From: Sphagnum compactum
Lineage: Eukaryota > Bryophyta > Sphagnopsida > Sphagnales
Length of the DNA stretch: 64,000 nt
Assembly (NCBI GenBank): GCA_965153455.1
Contig: OZ234497.1
Coordinates: 5,828,001-5,892,000, forward strand
Reading direction: 5' to 3'
Shown here: positions 1 through 11,804 of the stretch, piece after piece
How the letters are laid out: each line of letters starts with the position of its first letter
Numbering within the stretch: the stretch's first letter is position 1
Translations under genes and position numbers: made by a program
The notes under the pieces: model-generated
What the model was told of the DNA's origin: nothing
The model's input: the letters and a program-made list of their open reading frames with translations, nothing else
Databases searched by the model: none

Positions 1-3000
1 TTGAGTGGTTCTCTGCTTGATGTGGCCGGAGGATGTTGCACAGATGGTGTTTGGATGACCATCTGCCCCACATTAAGTTGCCTCTATGTCCTTCTTGACT
101 TTGAGGGCCTTGGAAGCTTTGAACGCAGTGAACAAGAAGACATGCTACTTTCCCTCCTCAATGCAGCCATCAGTAACATCACAATCTTTAATAAAAAGGT
201 TAATTTCCTGCCATCTCTCATTTCTTGTCTACAGAACAGCATAGTTTCCAAGGTGAGGAAGAACTCTCTTAATGTGGTCTACTTGTATTCTGTTTTATGG
301 TTGCAGGACTTTCATCTGGACAAGGAGACGGAAGCAGTTTTTGAAAGATTTCAGAGTGGTGTAAGCTTGGTCAAGCAAGATGACAAGCTTTTCAAAGGTC
401 TCTTCTACATGGCCATCAAAGATGTGGATGGAGCAGATGTAGAGGACTTGGAGAATGAATTTTATGAAAAGATAGCCAAAATCTGGAACAAAATGCAACA
501 CAATTTTCTAACAAAGATGTATGGTGGAAATGTGGCAATTGCTTCCATGCCACCCTTCCATCGCTCAGAGTTCCAAGAAAGCATCAATCAAATTGCAGAA
601 ACTGTCCAAGGGCTGCATTCGCACAATCAGAATGGCTGAAGCTTCAATCGAGACTCGAAACTAGTTATTGCACAGATCAGTGCAAAAGACTGGTCACCCA
701 TTGACTCAAAGCGTGTGGCATTCAAGATTACCTTGCTGAGGAAACATTTGATTTCCGTGATATCATCAGGTTGTTTGGCTGATGTTGCAGTTGCTGAAAA
801 CCATCTCGTAAATTTTGATACAAAGGAACCAATACCAGAGTTTGCTCCTTTGCATGTGGATGGTGAGGTCTTTGAGTTGGTGGATACCAATGCGCAAATG
901 GCTCCTCACGAGAATCAGGTAATCTTTTGTACATATTCTGATCACAATCTTAAAGGATTGTACATCATAGCATGCACTTTGCCAACATTGGATAGACCTC
1001 AATTTACTCCATAGCTCATCCCTAAAGTGCCAGATACCTGATTTTTATGATGTAGGTGATTGGTTCTATCTTGGATCCACTGAGAAAATCATTTGAGCTC
1101 GTGGTTGCACGAAAGGGTTCGGATGATGAAAGATGGCATGCTGCATTTCAGAACTTCCTCATAGCATTGGCACACAGGCAAAAACGCAGGTGAGTGGGTT
1201 TCGGAACAAGATCCAACTGGTAATTCTATCAAGCTGCACTTCACAAAAATCTGCCAGTGAGAGGCTCACCTGGAAATATGGGTCATAGCTCACAATGTTC
1301 ATGATGATTGTACTCACCCAGAACTTCTGATGTCACTCATTGTTCTATGTATGTGTATCCAGGACACTTGAGTGGCTGAGTGCCAATACAGCAGATTTCC
1401 AGCAGGATGGAGACGTGCAGAAATTGCGCCTGGAGGCTTTGACAATGCTAGCAGATCTTCAGCAGCAATTGTCTCTTTGTGGCTCCAAGTGTGGGTGATG
1501 CTTCCTTCGTTGTATTCTTGAGCGCTCCCATCCCAGAGATCATTCTTGCAAGGGAGATCACAGATGCATGCAGATGTGTACATATTGTTCTGATGACAAT
1601 GTTGATGCTTCAGCATCCTTCATACTCAAAACACAAGTGAATGGCTGCAGCAATCTAGCAGGACACAAAGGTCTTCATGATTGCAAGCAGAAAGCACATA
1701 CGTGTGGTATGGATTGCAGCTATGCTGGGAAAACATCAAACTGCAACAAGAACTGTTCACTGAAAGCAAGGCATGAGGGTGAACACAAGTGTAACTCTCG
1801 CCAGCACATGTGTGTGGAGAAGTGTTCTCTCCCTGCCTGCAGAAATCCATGTGTCACCCCTATTGAGTTAGGAGACCATGAACAACATGCCTGCCATGAG
1901 AAGATGTGCCCAGCGAAGTGCACTATGCCTGGATGCAATCGAAACTGTGCTTCTGCAAATCATTTTCATGATTTGGAACCAAGGAATCACTTTCCAAATC
2001 ACCATTTCTGTGAGAATGAACATCAATGCACTGAGCAGTGTGAAACACCTGGACTCTGTGAAGTGCGAACAGAAGTTGTGAAGAAAACTTGCACTTATCA
2101 AGGTATACGTTCAATCTTCGAGTATGAGCACGTGTCAGAGCAAAATGGGAATAGAAAGGACTGCTGCATTGCAATCCCGCCTTTCAAGGTAAGCATACAG
2201 CACCTTTGTTTGTAGGTTATGAAGTTGATGCCATCTCCTGATGACAGTACGAGCACTGGAATGCACTATCATGTCCATTCTTTGATTCAACTGACACTGC
2301 TCAATATGCAGGAACACCATGATGGCCCACATTCACATACAATGAATGCAAATGTAGTTCACTTCTGTGATACACAATGTCAGGCATGTCAATATTTCTG
2401 CAACCTTCCGTTCATGCATGCTGGACTTCACAACACGACTCATGGCAACATGCGAAGTGTAAACTTTATCTCTGAGGTTGAAGATTTTGAGATCCTAGAT
2501 CGCAAGTACACATGGGGGGAGTCAGGCCTGGCAGAGATTTGCATGATGTATTGCAAGGCCCAGGGCCGTGGCCATATTCATCTCACTCCCTGCCAGAAAC
2601 ACAACAATGGTGCATGTGCAGGCCAGATTATGGAAGGTAGTGATCCTTGTGTTCAAAATATGGTTGCACACATCTGTGCTTTCAACTTAAAACTATCTTT
2701 TTGAGCATATCTTGTGCATGAAACACTTTAGTTCTGTGCAATAGCTTTGTTCCTGATTCTTCAGTTGTCCAGACATGTGGTAATCTTCTAGTATGTTGTA
2801 AAATTTGTGTCAATCCAGGTGCAAGACATGAGACTCGCAAATATGGACCGGATTTTGATGCCCCAAAAGATGAATTCACTCATGCTGCCTTTTGGAAACA
2901 CATACGTTTTAAAGACCCTTGCAGTGAGGAAGACCAGAAGCAGTTTGCTCTGTGCAATCACCAATGCCCCTCAAGTGATCATGTCAGTTCTGCTGTGGGT

Positions 3001-3774
3001 TCCTCTTCAGCCAGCCCTGCTCAGCAGCAGATTTCGTGTTGTCCAGAGATTTTGTGGCATGCACCAATCCCAAAAACCAAAGCTCAAGTTTCTGGAACAG
3101 GCTATGTCACTGATGATGGGCACTACTTCTCCTGTGACCACTCCAAGAACATGGTGAACCATGTGATCTTTGTCACGATCGATCTTCATCCATGGGTACG
3201 GCAGATTGCAGACCAACACTAGTGAAATTCTCACAAACGCATGCAAACAGACTTGGAAGTGTGTATGATGCTATTGTCCAGTTTATACGAACCCGTTTAG
3301 CAGCTGGTCTTAAAGACTCCATGTCTGTTGTGCTGTTTGATACAACAGCCACCACGGCATTTGAGTGCCAGGATATGGCAGAGAATCTTACTGACCAGCT
3401 CCTTCAATACCACCCTCGTGGTGGAACAACTTACTCCTGTGGCATTGCTGAGGCAGAGGCACTTCTTAGTCGAGCTTCAAAGATTCAGGCGATCCAGAGG
3501 AAAAGCCCGACTTTTATCTTCCTGAGTGACGGTGGCAACAATGGAGGTAGTAACCCAGTCCAACTTGTGAAAGGGATGAAGCAGGTTGAATCCAAGCTCG
3601 TCTTCCACACCATCAAGTTTGGTTCTGATTCATACAACCAGATCCTGATGGACATGGCAAGTGCTGGCAGTGGAACATTCCAAGTCAGCCTTGATGAAGT
3701 GCAATATCCAAGAGCTTTGAAGGACTGGCTCGCAGCTTGAGACCAAAGGTGGCAGCTCTTATGTAGCTGGGTAA
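1..3774 (+). pseudogene. GTPase-like / Cys-rich / von Willebrand factor A protein, 5'-truncated by window, disrupted
   Basis: The gene enters from the left edge. Proposed exons are <1-198, 307-918, 1056-1189, 1363-2188, 2312-2636 and 2819-3774, with consistent phases. The first exons carry a G-domain-like motif (LLDFEGLGSFERSEQED). Exon 4 is rich in Cys/His pairs (HKCNSRQHMCVEKC and similar), suggesting zinc binding. The last exon is a VWA domain (NHVIFV... FIFLSDGGNNGG). I know this combined architecture from large GTPase-like VWA proteins of non-seed plants, algae and oomycetes; its function is not known to me. Lesions: in-frame TGA at 637-639 and at 1496-1498, with related coding sequence continuing in frame on both sides; a one-base loss at about 3175, inside the metal-binding DxSxS motif, where the reading frame jumps from ...HVIFV to SSSMGT; and probably another shift near 3720-3735, after which a tail SSYVAG reaches a stop at 3772-3774. 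Most likely a recent pseudogene; assembly error could explain an indel but hardly all four. Confidence 0.75.
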
Positions 3775-4864
3775 ATGTCTGCAATACATTCTTGTATGCA
3801 GATCAGGGAGACACACAGGGACCCAAGGATCACTTCATCTCGGGGTCAGTCAGTCACCTGTAGTTTCTACTTTTACAGAATAATTCTAAGCAGTCTTGTT
3901 GTTTATTAGGGATGCTTAGGCTGTGGGGCAGGTTGTTCGGTACTTGGAAGGTCAAACTAAACTACCTAGTACCAGATTGTAAACTCATTTTGTGACTACT
4001 ATATATTTTGTGTGGCAAGCTGAGTTCAGGACAAGCTCAACACTACTAAAAGGCTCATTTTTGTCTTTATTTGTGATTAAAAATTGCACACATATTTTGA
4101 GCTTGCTAGAGACATGGTGTGGAACAGGCCATGGAATTCCGTAAATGGGTGTCCTATCCTTCAGTTTGATGTTGGTCTGAGCTCATTTCCCTAAATACAC
4201 TGGGAAGTAGCTTTGTGTGAACAATTCTATTGAAACCACATGAAGCTAAAGATAATGAGGTATTGAGTAGGGCTAATGGATTCAGTATGAGGTGTGTGCC
4301 ATGTTTTGGTTTGATATTGGTCTTTGTTTTCTTGAACACACCAAATAGCTTGGTGATAAACAGTACGTAGTTGATGGATTAAGAAAGTTTGCTGGCATGG
4401 CATTCATTTATTTGCTCTGAGCAGGGGAGCCACGCCCTGTAGCCTGGGTGTTCTCGTCATAAAGGAGGTAGGTCAGTAGTTAGGGAACAAAACTTGCTGA
4501 TCTGATTTTAAACTACTGACCTGATTGTCACAACAGGTCTCTTGAGAGCTCCATTTTGCACAAGAGGAAAATGCTCTTCAAGAATTAGCAGGATATAGAC
4601 TGGGTGTGGGTTTTTGGAGTCTATAGCAAGTTGCCAATTGAATACCATTCAGATAAAAAGTGACCCACTAAGTACGACTCTCTCCCTCAGTGTAAGACTC
4701 ACTTAGACTAGAACATTTAGATGTTGGAATCTCTGGATTCTAACGGCACAGTTGGAGTCCAATCTGAACTGCAAAAAGCTGAATTTTTACTTAGACTGGA
4801 AGTGTCCAGGGGGTATGGTTCTCTATAGCATTCCCGCAGGCCTTTTCTCTTCAGCATCAGTTGT
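3775..4864. other. non-coding flank downstream of the VWA pseudogene
   Basis: No reading frame here looks coding on either strand. CACTACTAAAAGG at about 4041 resembles a CACTA terminus but has no partner that I could find. Confidence 0.5.
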
Positions 4865-4915
4865 ATGAGCCTAATGTATCAAACAAATGAGGTGGAGGCA
4901 ATGTGTGAAAATAAA

Positions 4916-5269
4916 TTAGGTGCAAGCTATATCTTGTACGTGAAAATTTTTTTTATCAAAAATACCTCCATACGTACGAGCTGTATTCGTGAAGTTCTTC
5001 ACCGTAGGCGATTCGGTTGCGTGATGCATATGAACGCCCTGATGAGCTTCCGTCAAGTCAGTGGCAGCTCGGGCAGCAACCTGCTCAACATGAGCAGTCA
5101 CGCCATCATCCGGATCCTCGTCCATGTCGATATCCTCCCCTGTCTCGAAGCACTGAATTGGTACATCCGAAACTTCTGCATTCCTCGGACTTTGGACATG
5201 CAGCAGGTCGTCGTCATAGCTTTGCCAGCCTTCCTCGTTCAAACCATACACGTCTCCGTCACCCATCAC
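4916..5269 (-). CDS. hypothetical acidic ORF, possibly an exon or gene fragment
   Basis: An open frame of up to 117 codons starting MMGDGDVYGLNEEGW. It is markedly acidic in the middle (GEDIDMDEDPDD) and has a higher GC content and a more coding-like codon use than the DNA around it. A possible splice donor (GTACGTATGG) lies on the minus strand at about 4975, after the codons for FTNT, so the last ~20 codons of the open frame may be intron. I do not recognise a family and could not identify a following exon with confidence. It could be the first exon of a small gene, a captured fragment or chance. Confidence 0.25.
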   Translation of the reverse strand: MMGDGDVYGLNEEGWQSYDDDLLHVQSPRNAEVSDVPIQCFETGEDIDMDEDPDDGVTAHVEQVAARAATDLTEAHQGVHMHHATESPTVKNFTNTARTYGGIFDKKNFHVQDIACT

Positions 5270-5323
5270 TTCTCACCACAGGATGCACGGACTCTCAACA
5301 ACGCAAGCACCTCTGAATCGTAA

Positions 5324-7340
5324 GATGAAAATCTGAGAGAAAAAATTGCTGGAAATCTGAGGGTAAAAAAACACTTCCTTGACTGAGCTGCTACACAAAT
5401 TCGCTCCTTATGTGGGAGCTACAGAAACGCTTCACGCAACAATCATGAGTAGTCACATAACTACAAGTATTATAATCAAACATGTGAACTACCCAACTAT
5501 CCCGCTCGTCATTAATTACGTCAGTGCATCAAAACAACCTGCACGCAAAAGCACAAGCATTGCAATTACCTAGCTCGGGAACAACACGCAGAAAAAACAT
5601 ACACATCAAACTTAAGTCCCTTACTTCCACAACAACATCAGCAACAACTGCAGGCACACATCTCAAGCGCGAGAATTGGCATCAGGACCATCATCAACAT
5701 GCTTATTTACGTCCCGCCTCCAAAAATCTGATACGACGATGATGCACAAAATTCTAACTGATCCTGTTGAAATTAATCGTCATCTCCTTTTTCCTCCTCC
5801 CAATTTACAAGCCACCTACCTATATTGCTTGCAGCTGCACACTAAATTCCCGGCGGCTAGACTTGAATGATTCTCAAGCTTTTTCCCCGCCCGATTTCTT
5901 TTAAGCCAAAACGTTGCACTAGGCTAACAACACCCACAAAGTTCGGGCAATTCACACTCTCCTCTCCACTACCTTGTCACTTTTATTCAGTGACAACAAC
6001 TTAACCTTTTTAACATTAACAATCAATTGGAGGAAGATTGCCAATTGCCATGCATATATTCAAGCAAACACTCACTCACCTTTGCCTTGGAACACCACAA
6101 CTTGCAAAGACAAGTGGGGAGCTATGTAAAAGGATTCCAATAACCCTTCGATTACATGATAGGAATTGGCCATAACGTGGAATATTGGGACCTTACACCT
6201 CAAGTGAGAGGAATGGTGAATCTACCATGAGATCAAAACAAATGCATGTACGAATTTATTGAATTTTTTAATGGGTAGTAGACCCATGTTACGATCACCT
6301 CATGTTTGCAATTTAATGTCTCCAAATGACAACATTTATGTGTTTTGTGTTTCCAAGACTAATTACACGACATGAAAAAAGTAGTAACCTTTTCGAAGGG
6401 CAAGAAGGGTCTCAAGAAGGCAATGCATAATGTCCATTTCACCAAGAATTAGTGCAAAACAAACTTTTTCCCTTTCACCATTTGTCCCACAAAGATACAA
6501 CATTGTAGTTGAAACCATACCTTCAAGAAGTCCACCAATTTGCACACCACCAATAGATAATCAATTCTTATGCACACCAAAATCCTCAATGACAACATAA
6601 CTCTAAAGAAGGATTCAAATTTATTTGTGAGATTTTTCAAGGCTCCTCCTCTACTTTGCATGACTTTTTTTCAAAAGTCATTTATTACCAACAACATTAT
6701 GGTGGAATTTCCAAGAGAAGCCCAACAAGATGTTAATAACATCCATTGACAAAAATGGAGAAACAAACCTAGAGATTGCTCAACTTGAAGGTCACAAGCA
6801 CAAGAAAAATTGCAAACTCAAATTCAAATTCAAGAGGTTGGATATTACAAAGTGAAAATGAAAAAATAAACCCTAAGTACAATGGAATGGTGGAATGTGA
6901 TCTTTTGACTCACAAATGTGATGAAAAATAATGTACATGAAAGACGATCTACCACAATTTCGAGCTTTAATGATATCCACACCAAGTTGTTAAACAACAC
7001 AAATGCATCAACATAAAGCAACTTTAAAACAAATTTTGAAATTGGAATAATTGAATTTTTATCAAAACATTTACGTCTTTCAATTGACTCTACATTGCAC
7101 GCAATTATTTCAAACTAATTTGTTATGGTGCCCAAGATAAACTTTTAGATTTGCACTTAAATTCTCACCAAATGTCTCTTGTTCGTCAACATTTGTAAAT
7201 CTCTCATCATGTGCATGATTTGGTGTCACAAGTCTTGATCTTCATTTGCATGGTACTTACATTTGAAGTCTAACAAATTTTTCTACAACTAATATTACTT
7301 TTAGAATATGTAATACACAATCTACATATGTTTTTCCTTG
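5324..7340. other. AT-rich intergenic DNA, no gene seen
   Basis: Composition falls to strongly AT-rich from about 6000 onward. Short open frames at 6363-6661 (minus) show no recognisable motif. This stretch may include the distal part of the decayed Harbinger element that follows, but I could not define its terminus. Confidence 0.45.
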
Positions 7341-7349
7341 TTTTAAAAA

Positions 7350-8290
7350 AATGTTATTCAACATACAACAACAAAGAACCAACTCAAAGTACAATTACAA
7401 CATGAATTTCTATTCTACCATGAAGTTCACGAAAAGAATTTTTTAAAGATTCTATGTGCATTTTCTACCAGAATCAATCCTTTTTTTTGTTGAAAAGATT
7501 CTCTAAAATATTATGGTCCTCATCTTTTTGAAGTTTCAGAATCTAATCAAGCAAGGGGTACCCGTTATCCATTAGTAGATAAGTAAAAAAACCTTTTTTA
7601 CATCCTTTGTTTAAATTACACAATCCATGATACTACATTTTATTGTAAAAGCTTCATCTTCTAAAAATGCACAAATTTTTACACTCCTAAGAAACCTCAC
7701 AAACAAATCAATGAACTATTTACTGTCATCAACCACAGCTTGAAATAACACAATGTAACCCCTACGTTAGTGATAATAGTAATCCCCACTAAATGCACCC
7801 ATAGGTCTTGCAATGGAAAAGTGAATAGCATTTATGGCGCCCTAAACATTAGGAAGAGTACAAAAGCTTTTGAATCCATATATCAACTACATCCATTGGG
7901 ATTCAAATAGTTAGGCCATCATGTTTTTGAACACAATGTTGATAGCTTTTATCACCTCTCAAACAACAACGAAGATTGTAGGCTTGCTTACAACAAAAAG
8001 TTCACTATGCATAAATAGATTGGCGCCATGGGCCACCTTATAAAACACTCAAGCAACACATACCTCAACTAAAATAAAAAGACAATTTTTTGTGTCCTAC
8101 TTCCAAATTAAAGGTTTCAATTTATTTTCGATGTCGAAAAGAGTTTTTTTAGTCATATGAAAATTGTGAAGCCAATAATCATTGTCATGTTTAATTAAAA
8201 AAAACAAAAAACCAGGTGACCTACTCCTTGGTTTGACCCAATGTTGAAGCTTGTCACTAAAAAATCCGAAGTAACAAGTCATTCTATTGT
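7350..8290 (-). pseudogene. PIF/Harbinger (DDE_Tnp_4-like) transposase remnant
   Basis: Read on the minus strand, broken frames give successive blocks in the order expected of PIF/Harbinger transposases. NFHMTKKTLFDIENKLKPLI (8200-8110) matches the N-terminal helical region. GAINAIHFSIARPMG, followed by GDYYYH and a block with FQAVVDD and FIDLFVRF, lies around 7850-7700 and matches the first DDE segment. MDNGYPLLD, near 7570-7540, is the second. VENAHRIFKNSFREL, near 7470-7420, is the third, with the catalytic Glu. The first catalytic Asp is replaced by Asn in what can be read, and several stop codons and frameshifts separate the blocks, so it is dead. Such an element would once have mobilised the Tourist-like MITEs at 49.4 and 50.4 kb or their relatives. 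Confidence 0.7.
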
Positions 8291-8299
8291 GTAGACAAT

Positions 8300-9253
8300 T
8301 GAAAGCATAAAAGAATAGTGGTCCATAATCATTGTCATATTTACATCAAGCACATTTGTTGAAATACAACTTCAATCTAGCACATTACAAAGTTCTCTCA
8401 AAATTTTAACCAAGAAAACAAAAATGACTAGACCACAATACCAACATTGTTGATGATAATCATGTGTACAACATGATGAATAGGTATTTAGAAAAACTTA
8501 CACAACACTTAAAAAAAACAAATGTATTAAACATCACTTTTAAAAACATAAATCCATCAATATCACCTGAAAATAATAATATTATCCATTATCAGCATTC
8601 TCTCTCTATCTATATATACTTATTTACACCACTATTAGAAGTGCCACCTCCGAGTTCATTGCCCATGATGCTCTTGATTGTGCTTCCCAACCACATTCTC
8701 TATAAGTCATGGAAGAGGATTGTAACATATAGAAAGCAAAAGAAGAGCAAGATTAAAGAAAGAAATGTAAAATGAAGAAGTGAGCAAAGAAATGCAAAAA
8801 TATTAAAACAAAAAGGAGGAAATAAAAATAACATACCTCCAAGCATGAAATGGTGTAGACTGATGGTGTTATTTTTCCAACATAGCACAATGTTAGAAAT
8901 ATCATCGTGATGTTAAAGATATCACGAGGAACATGTGTGAACATTGCAACAACATTTACTTCATGATAAAAGTTTTATGACACCTACGTGTAAGGTAGGT
9001 TTACTTTTCATGTATAAATTTAGCTAACTAGGTGTTAAAGCTTCTAACACTAATGACCCTAATTCTAAGTGTGGAAGGAATATAAGGTGACAAAAAATCG
9101 CAAACTTACCTTCAGCAAAGGTTGGAAAGGAAAGATGCATGATTTGACCTGAATTAAAAAATCTTGAAAGAAGGTCATTTTTCAAACAAATTCGAGAAAG
9201 TAAGAGGTAAAATTATGAATGTCCTAAATTTCCAAACTCTAACTAGAACCATG
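8300..9253. other. AT-rich spacer between Harbinger remnant and RPS15 3' region
   Basis: No coding feature recognised. A small inverted motif (ACACCTA ... TAGGTGT) lies at about 8980-9040. Confidence 0.4.
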
Positions 9254-9292
9254 GACCTTGACCTTTGTCAGTCCTGACAGTAGGTCAAGGTC
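9254..9292. repeat. 39-bp near-perfect palindrome (hairpin)
   Basis: Arms GACCTTGACCT and AGGTCAAGGTC enclose a second stem TGTCAG/CTGACA with a two-base loop. About 17 base pairs form with one small bulge. It lies about 420 bp past the RPS15 stop codon. Confidence 0.8.
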
Positions 9293-9714
9293 AATATGAT
9301 AAATTAGTCACTGCTCTCGGTTTTCTCACAAGAACAGCAGAAATGGCAAGACTCAGCCATGATGCTGCCTGGCTCAACAAAATCTAAAAGAGAACAAAAC
9401 AATAGAGGAAACCGACAAGAAACAGGAACACAAATTGTGAGAGAAAAATAAAATACCCAAGAAGAAAAGAGGAAGACAAAAGAGAGAAACAAGGCAGAGA
9501 ACTTTGACAGCATGATCTTTTGAGAACCAAAGCGAAGGCAATGCACAATATCATGAAACATGTGCATGATCTGTAATCACCAATCCAAGCAGAAGCCAAC
9601 CCCTAACCACTCCAGACAAAATTGGAGCTTGGACATTGGAATTTGTCCACTCTGATCTGCAGAAAAGCTCACTACAGAATGCCACAAACACATAGGGTAG
9701 CTTGCAGCTTCTGT

Positions 9715-11220
9715 CTACTTCAGTGGTATGAAACGAGATGAGTGTGTAGCTCCAATACCAGGCCGACCATGCTTCACAGGCTTGTAGGAGATGGAAAACT
9801 CTGCTAAGTAGTGGCCAATCATCTCCGGCTGCATGCCAAAACAAACAAGTCAGGGCCAGAGCCTAAAAAACAGCAATTAGAAAAGCAAGTGCAAGTTCTA
9901 CCAAAGAACAAGGAACAAACCTCACACTACCAAAAATACTTCATGCATCACAGAAACAAAACACATAAAGACAGATTGAGATTTTTTATAACCTGATGAA
10001 GAGCTGAATGCAAATTCAGATATACACAATCCAAAGCAAGCATCCAGTGATTACATGGCAAAAAAGTCCACCTCAATTTGTGACACAATTACTCCTGCTC
10101 AAAGCTGTGCCACGAATGGAAAATGTACCATGCCAGAGTTCTATGGATACTATCAACATGTTTCATTGCCATGAGAGGCAGTTGTGACCATAAGTAATGT
10201 TTGACAATACCACATACCTTGATCTCAACCTGGTTAAAGGTCTTCCCATTGTACACACCAATCACACTTCCGATCATCTCTGGGACAATGATCATGTTGC
10301 GGAGATGAGTCCTCACTGGCTCTGGCTTCTCACCTGAAGGAGCCTCACGCTTCTGCAATTTTGGAAAATAGAATCCACCATCAAAACTCCCATACATTCA
10401 AACAGAGTATAGTTGATCTGCACAGATAAAAGATGGTTCCAAGCTCATTGGTATACAGGTGCACTTACAGCTTTGCGAAGCTTTTTGATCAAAGCCATGG
10501 GCTTGCGCTTCAAACCCCTTTGAAACCTGATACCATGCAAAACGATCCCAACATGCAACCATTCAGCTTCGTCATTCTGCAGCAGAGGAGAAATTGATAC
10601 ATTGCACTTGCAGAGAAAGAAATTCTACAAACACTTTACAAATCAGAATATCTTCAACGAAGATAAAGAAATCTCCTAGAGAATGGAAAGAAAGGGACTA
10701 GAAAATCCTTCAATAGTGACAGAAGCCAAAGGCGCAAAACATTCTCCACAGTCGTGCAGGTGTAAAGAACGAACCTGCGGCGAGCACGGGCATGGAAAAG
10801 CTCGACGAGCTCATCAGAGCTCATATCGAGGAGAGCATCGAGGTCGACTCCTCGGAAGGTAAACTTCTTGAAGGTTCTCTTCTTCGGTTGCACCGACCCG
10901 ACTTCTGGATCTAAGTCCGCCTGCAAAAAACAATCCGCAGGCATAAACGCTCCACACAAGAAAAGCCTCTCAAACAAACAAAAACCTCTCTTAAAGAAAC
11001 AACCCGCTGCACTAAGAAGTCCTCTATACATCCACCAAAAACACAAGCACAAACTTTGAAGCAAAAAATCAAGAGAAAAGACTCTTGCAAACCAAGCCGA
11101 TTAAAGACAAAGAAAGCTTCCTACAAAAAAACACAAGCTGCTACTCACGCATCAGAAAATTCGAAACAAAGCTCTAGAAAGCAGCCACAAGCAAGAGCAG
11201 AGGCGCGAGTTACATACCAT
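9715..11220 (-). CDS. RPS15: 40S ribosomal protein S15 (uS19 family)
   Basis: Component of the small cytosolic ribosomal subunit head. Five coding exons on the minus strand: 11218-11220 (the ATG alone), 10775-10920, 10469-10526, 10218-10352 and 9715-9828 (TAG at 9715-9717). They sum to 456 nt, or 151 aa, the usual length of plant S15. The protein begins [18 protein letters not shown], has the N-terminal block [13 protein letters not shown] and the basic linker [15 protein letters not shown]. Next come the uS19 core ([28 protein letters not shown]) and the C-terminal [18 protein letters not shown]. All donors and acceptors are GT/AG and phases agree. The start is fixed by the A of ATG followed at once by a GTATGT donor, and by the acceptor at 10921-10923 joining to GCG GAC. 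No lesion is visible, so it looks functional. It is divergent from the LEA-like gene, 584 bp apart. Confidence 0.97.
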
Positions 11221-11327
11221 GGCAAAACGCTTGCGAGAAGAGAGACCTTGTTACGGAGGAATGAAGAAGAAGACGAGTCGCAGACGGCGGACAAACTAGA
11301 ACGCACAGCCAAAAGAGAATGAGCTCC

Positions 11328-11336
11328 AAACCCTAA
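11328..11336. promoter_or_regulatory. telo-box (AAACCCTAA) in the RPS15 / LEA-like divergent promoter
   Basis: AAACCCTAA lies about 108 bp upstream of the RPS15 start codon. Telo-boxes are characteristic of plant ribosomal-protein and other growth-linked promoters. Its role here is inferred. Confidence 0.6.
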
Positions 11337-11417
11337 TTCCTTCCTTGTAGTCTCTTCTTGCCTCGGCTTAGGTCTGGTCCTGTCTCCCCCGGTTCGATGC
11401 GAGCTCGGGAAAAGCGT

Positions 11418-11490
11418 GATATGTATGTATGGACGTATGTATGTATGTGTGAGCGAGTGTGCATAGATCTAGGTATGTATGTACATGAGA
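11418..11490. repeat. GTAT-rich microsatellite in the divergent promoter
   Basis: Imperfect repeats of GTATGTAT interspersed with GTGTGAGC, between the RPS15 and LEA-like genes. Confidence 0.6.
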
Positions 11491-11804
11491 GGGCATTGTG
11501 CGGGAGGGACGTGTGTGCTCGGGCATGGCGACGGAAGTGGGAGTTTCAAAGGCAAGAAAGACATCTGTGCTGCAGCAGCTTTATTGTTGGTCATTCAACG
11601 TGTCTGCAAGTGTAGAACGCTTGTGCATATTCCCCCCTCCTGTCCCACATCCCTTTCGTTGGTATTTTCTCGCTGGATTTGTCTTCTCTCAGCCTTGTAT
11701 GAATCCACCCTCGTACTCGAGGAAATCTGCTGTGTTTGCTTCTGCTTTCTGTGAATTGTTCTTGACTGATTTGTTTGAGGCAGTATTAGATTTTTAGTTT
11801 TAGG

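Noticed and set aside
1568-2215. A separate small Cys-rich gene starting at the internal Met
   Set aside because: The frame continues in phase upstream through the TGA at 1496 into related coding, so it is part of the VWA pseudogene.
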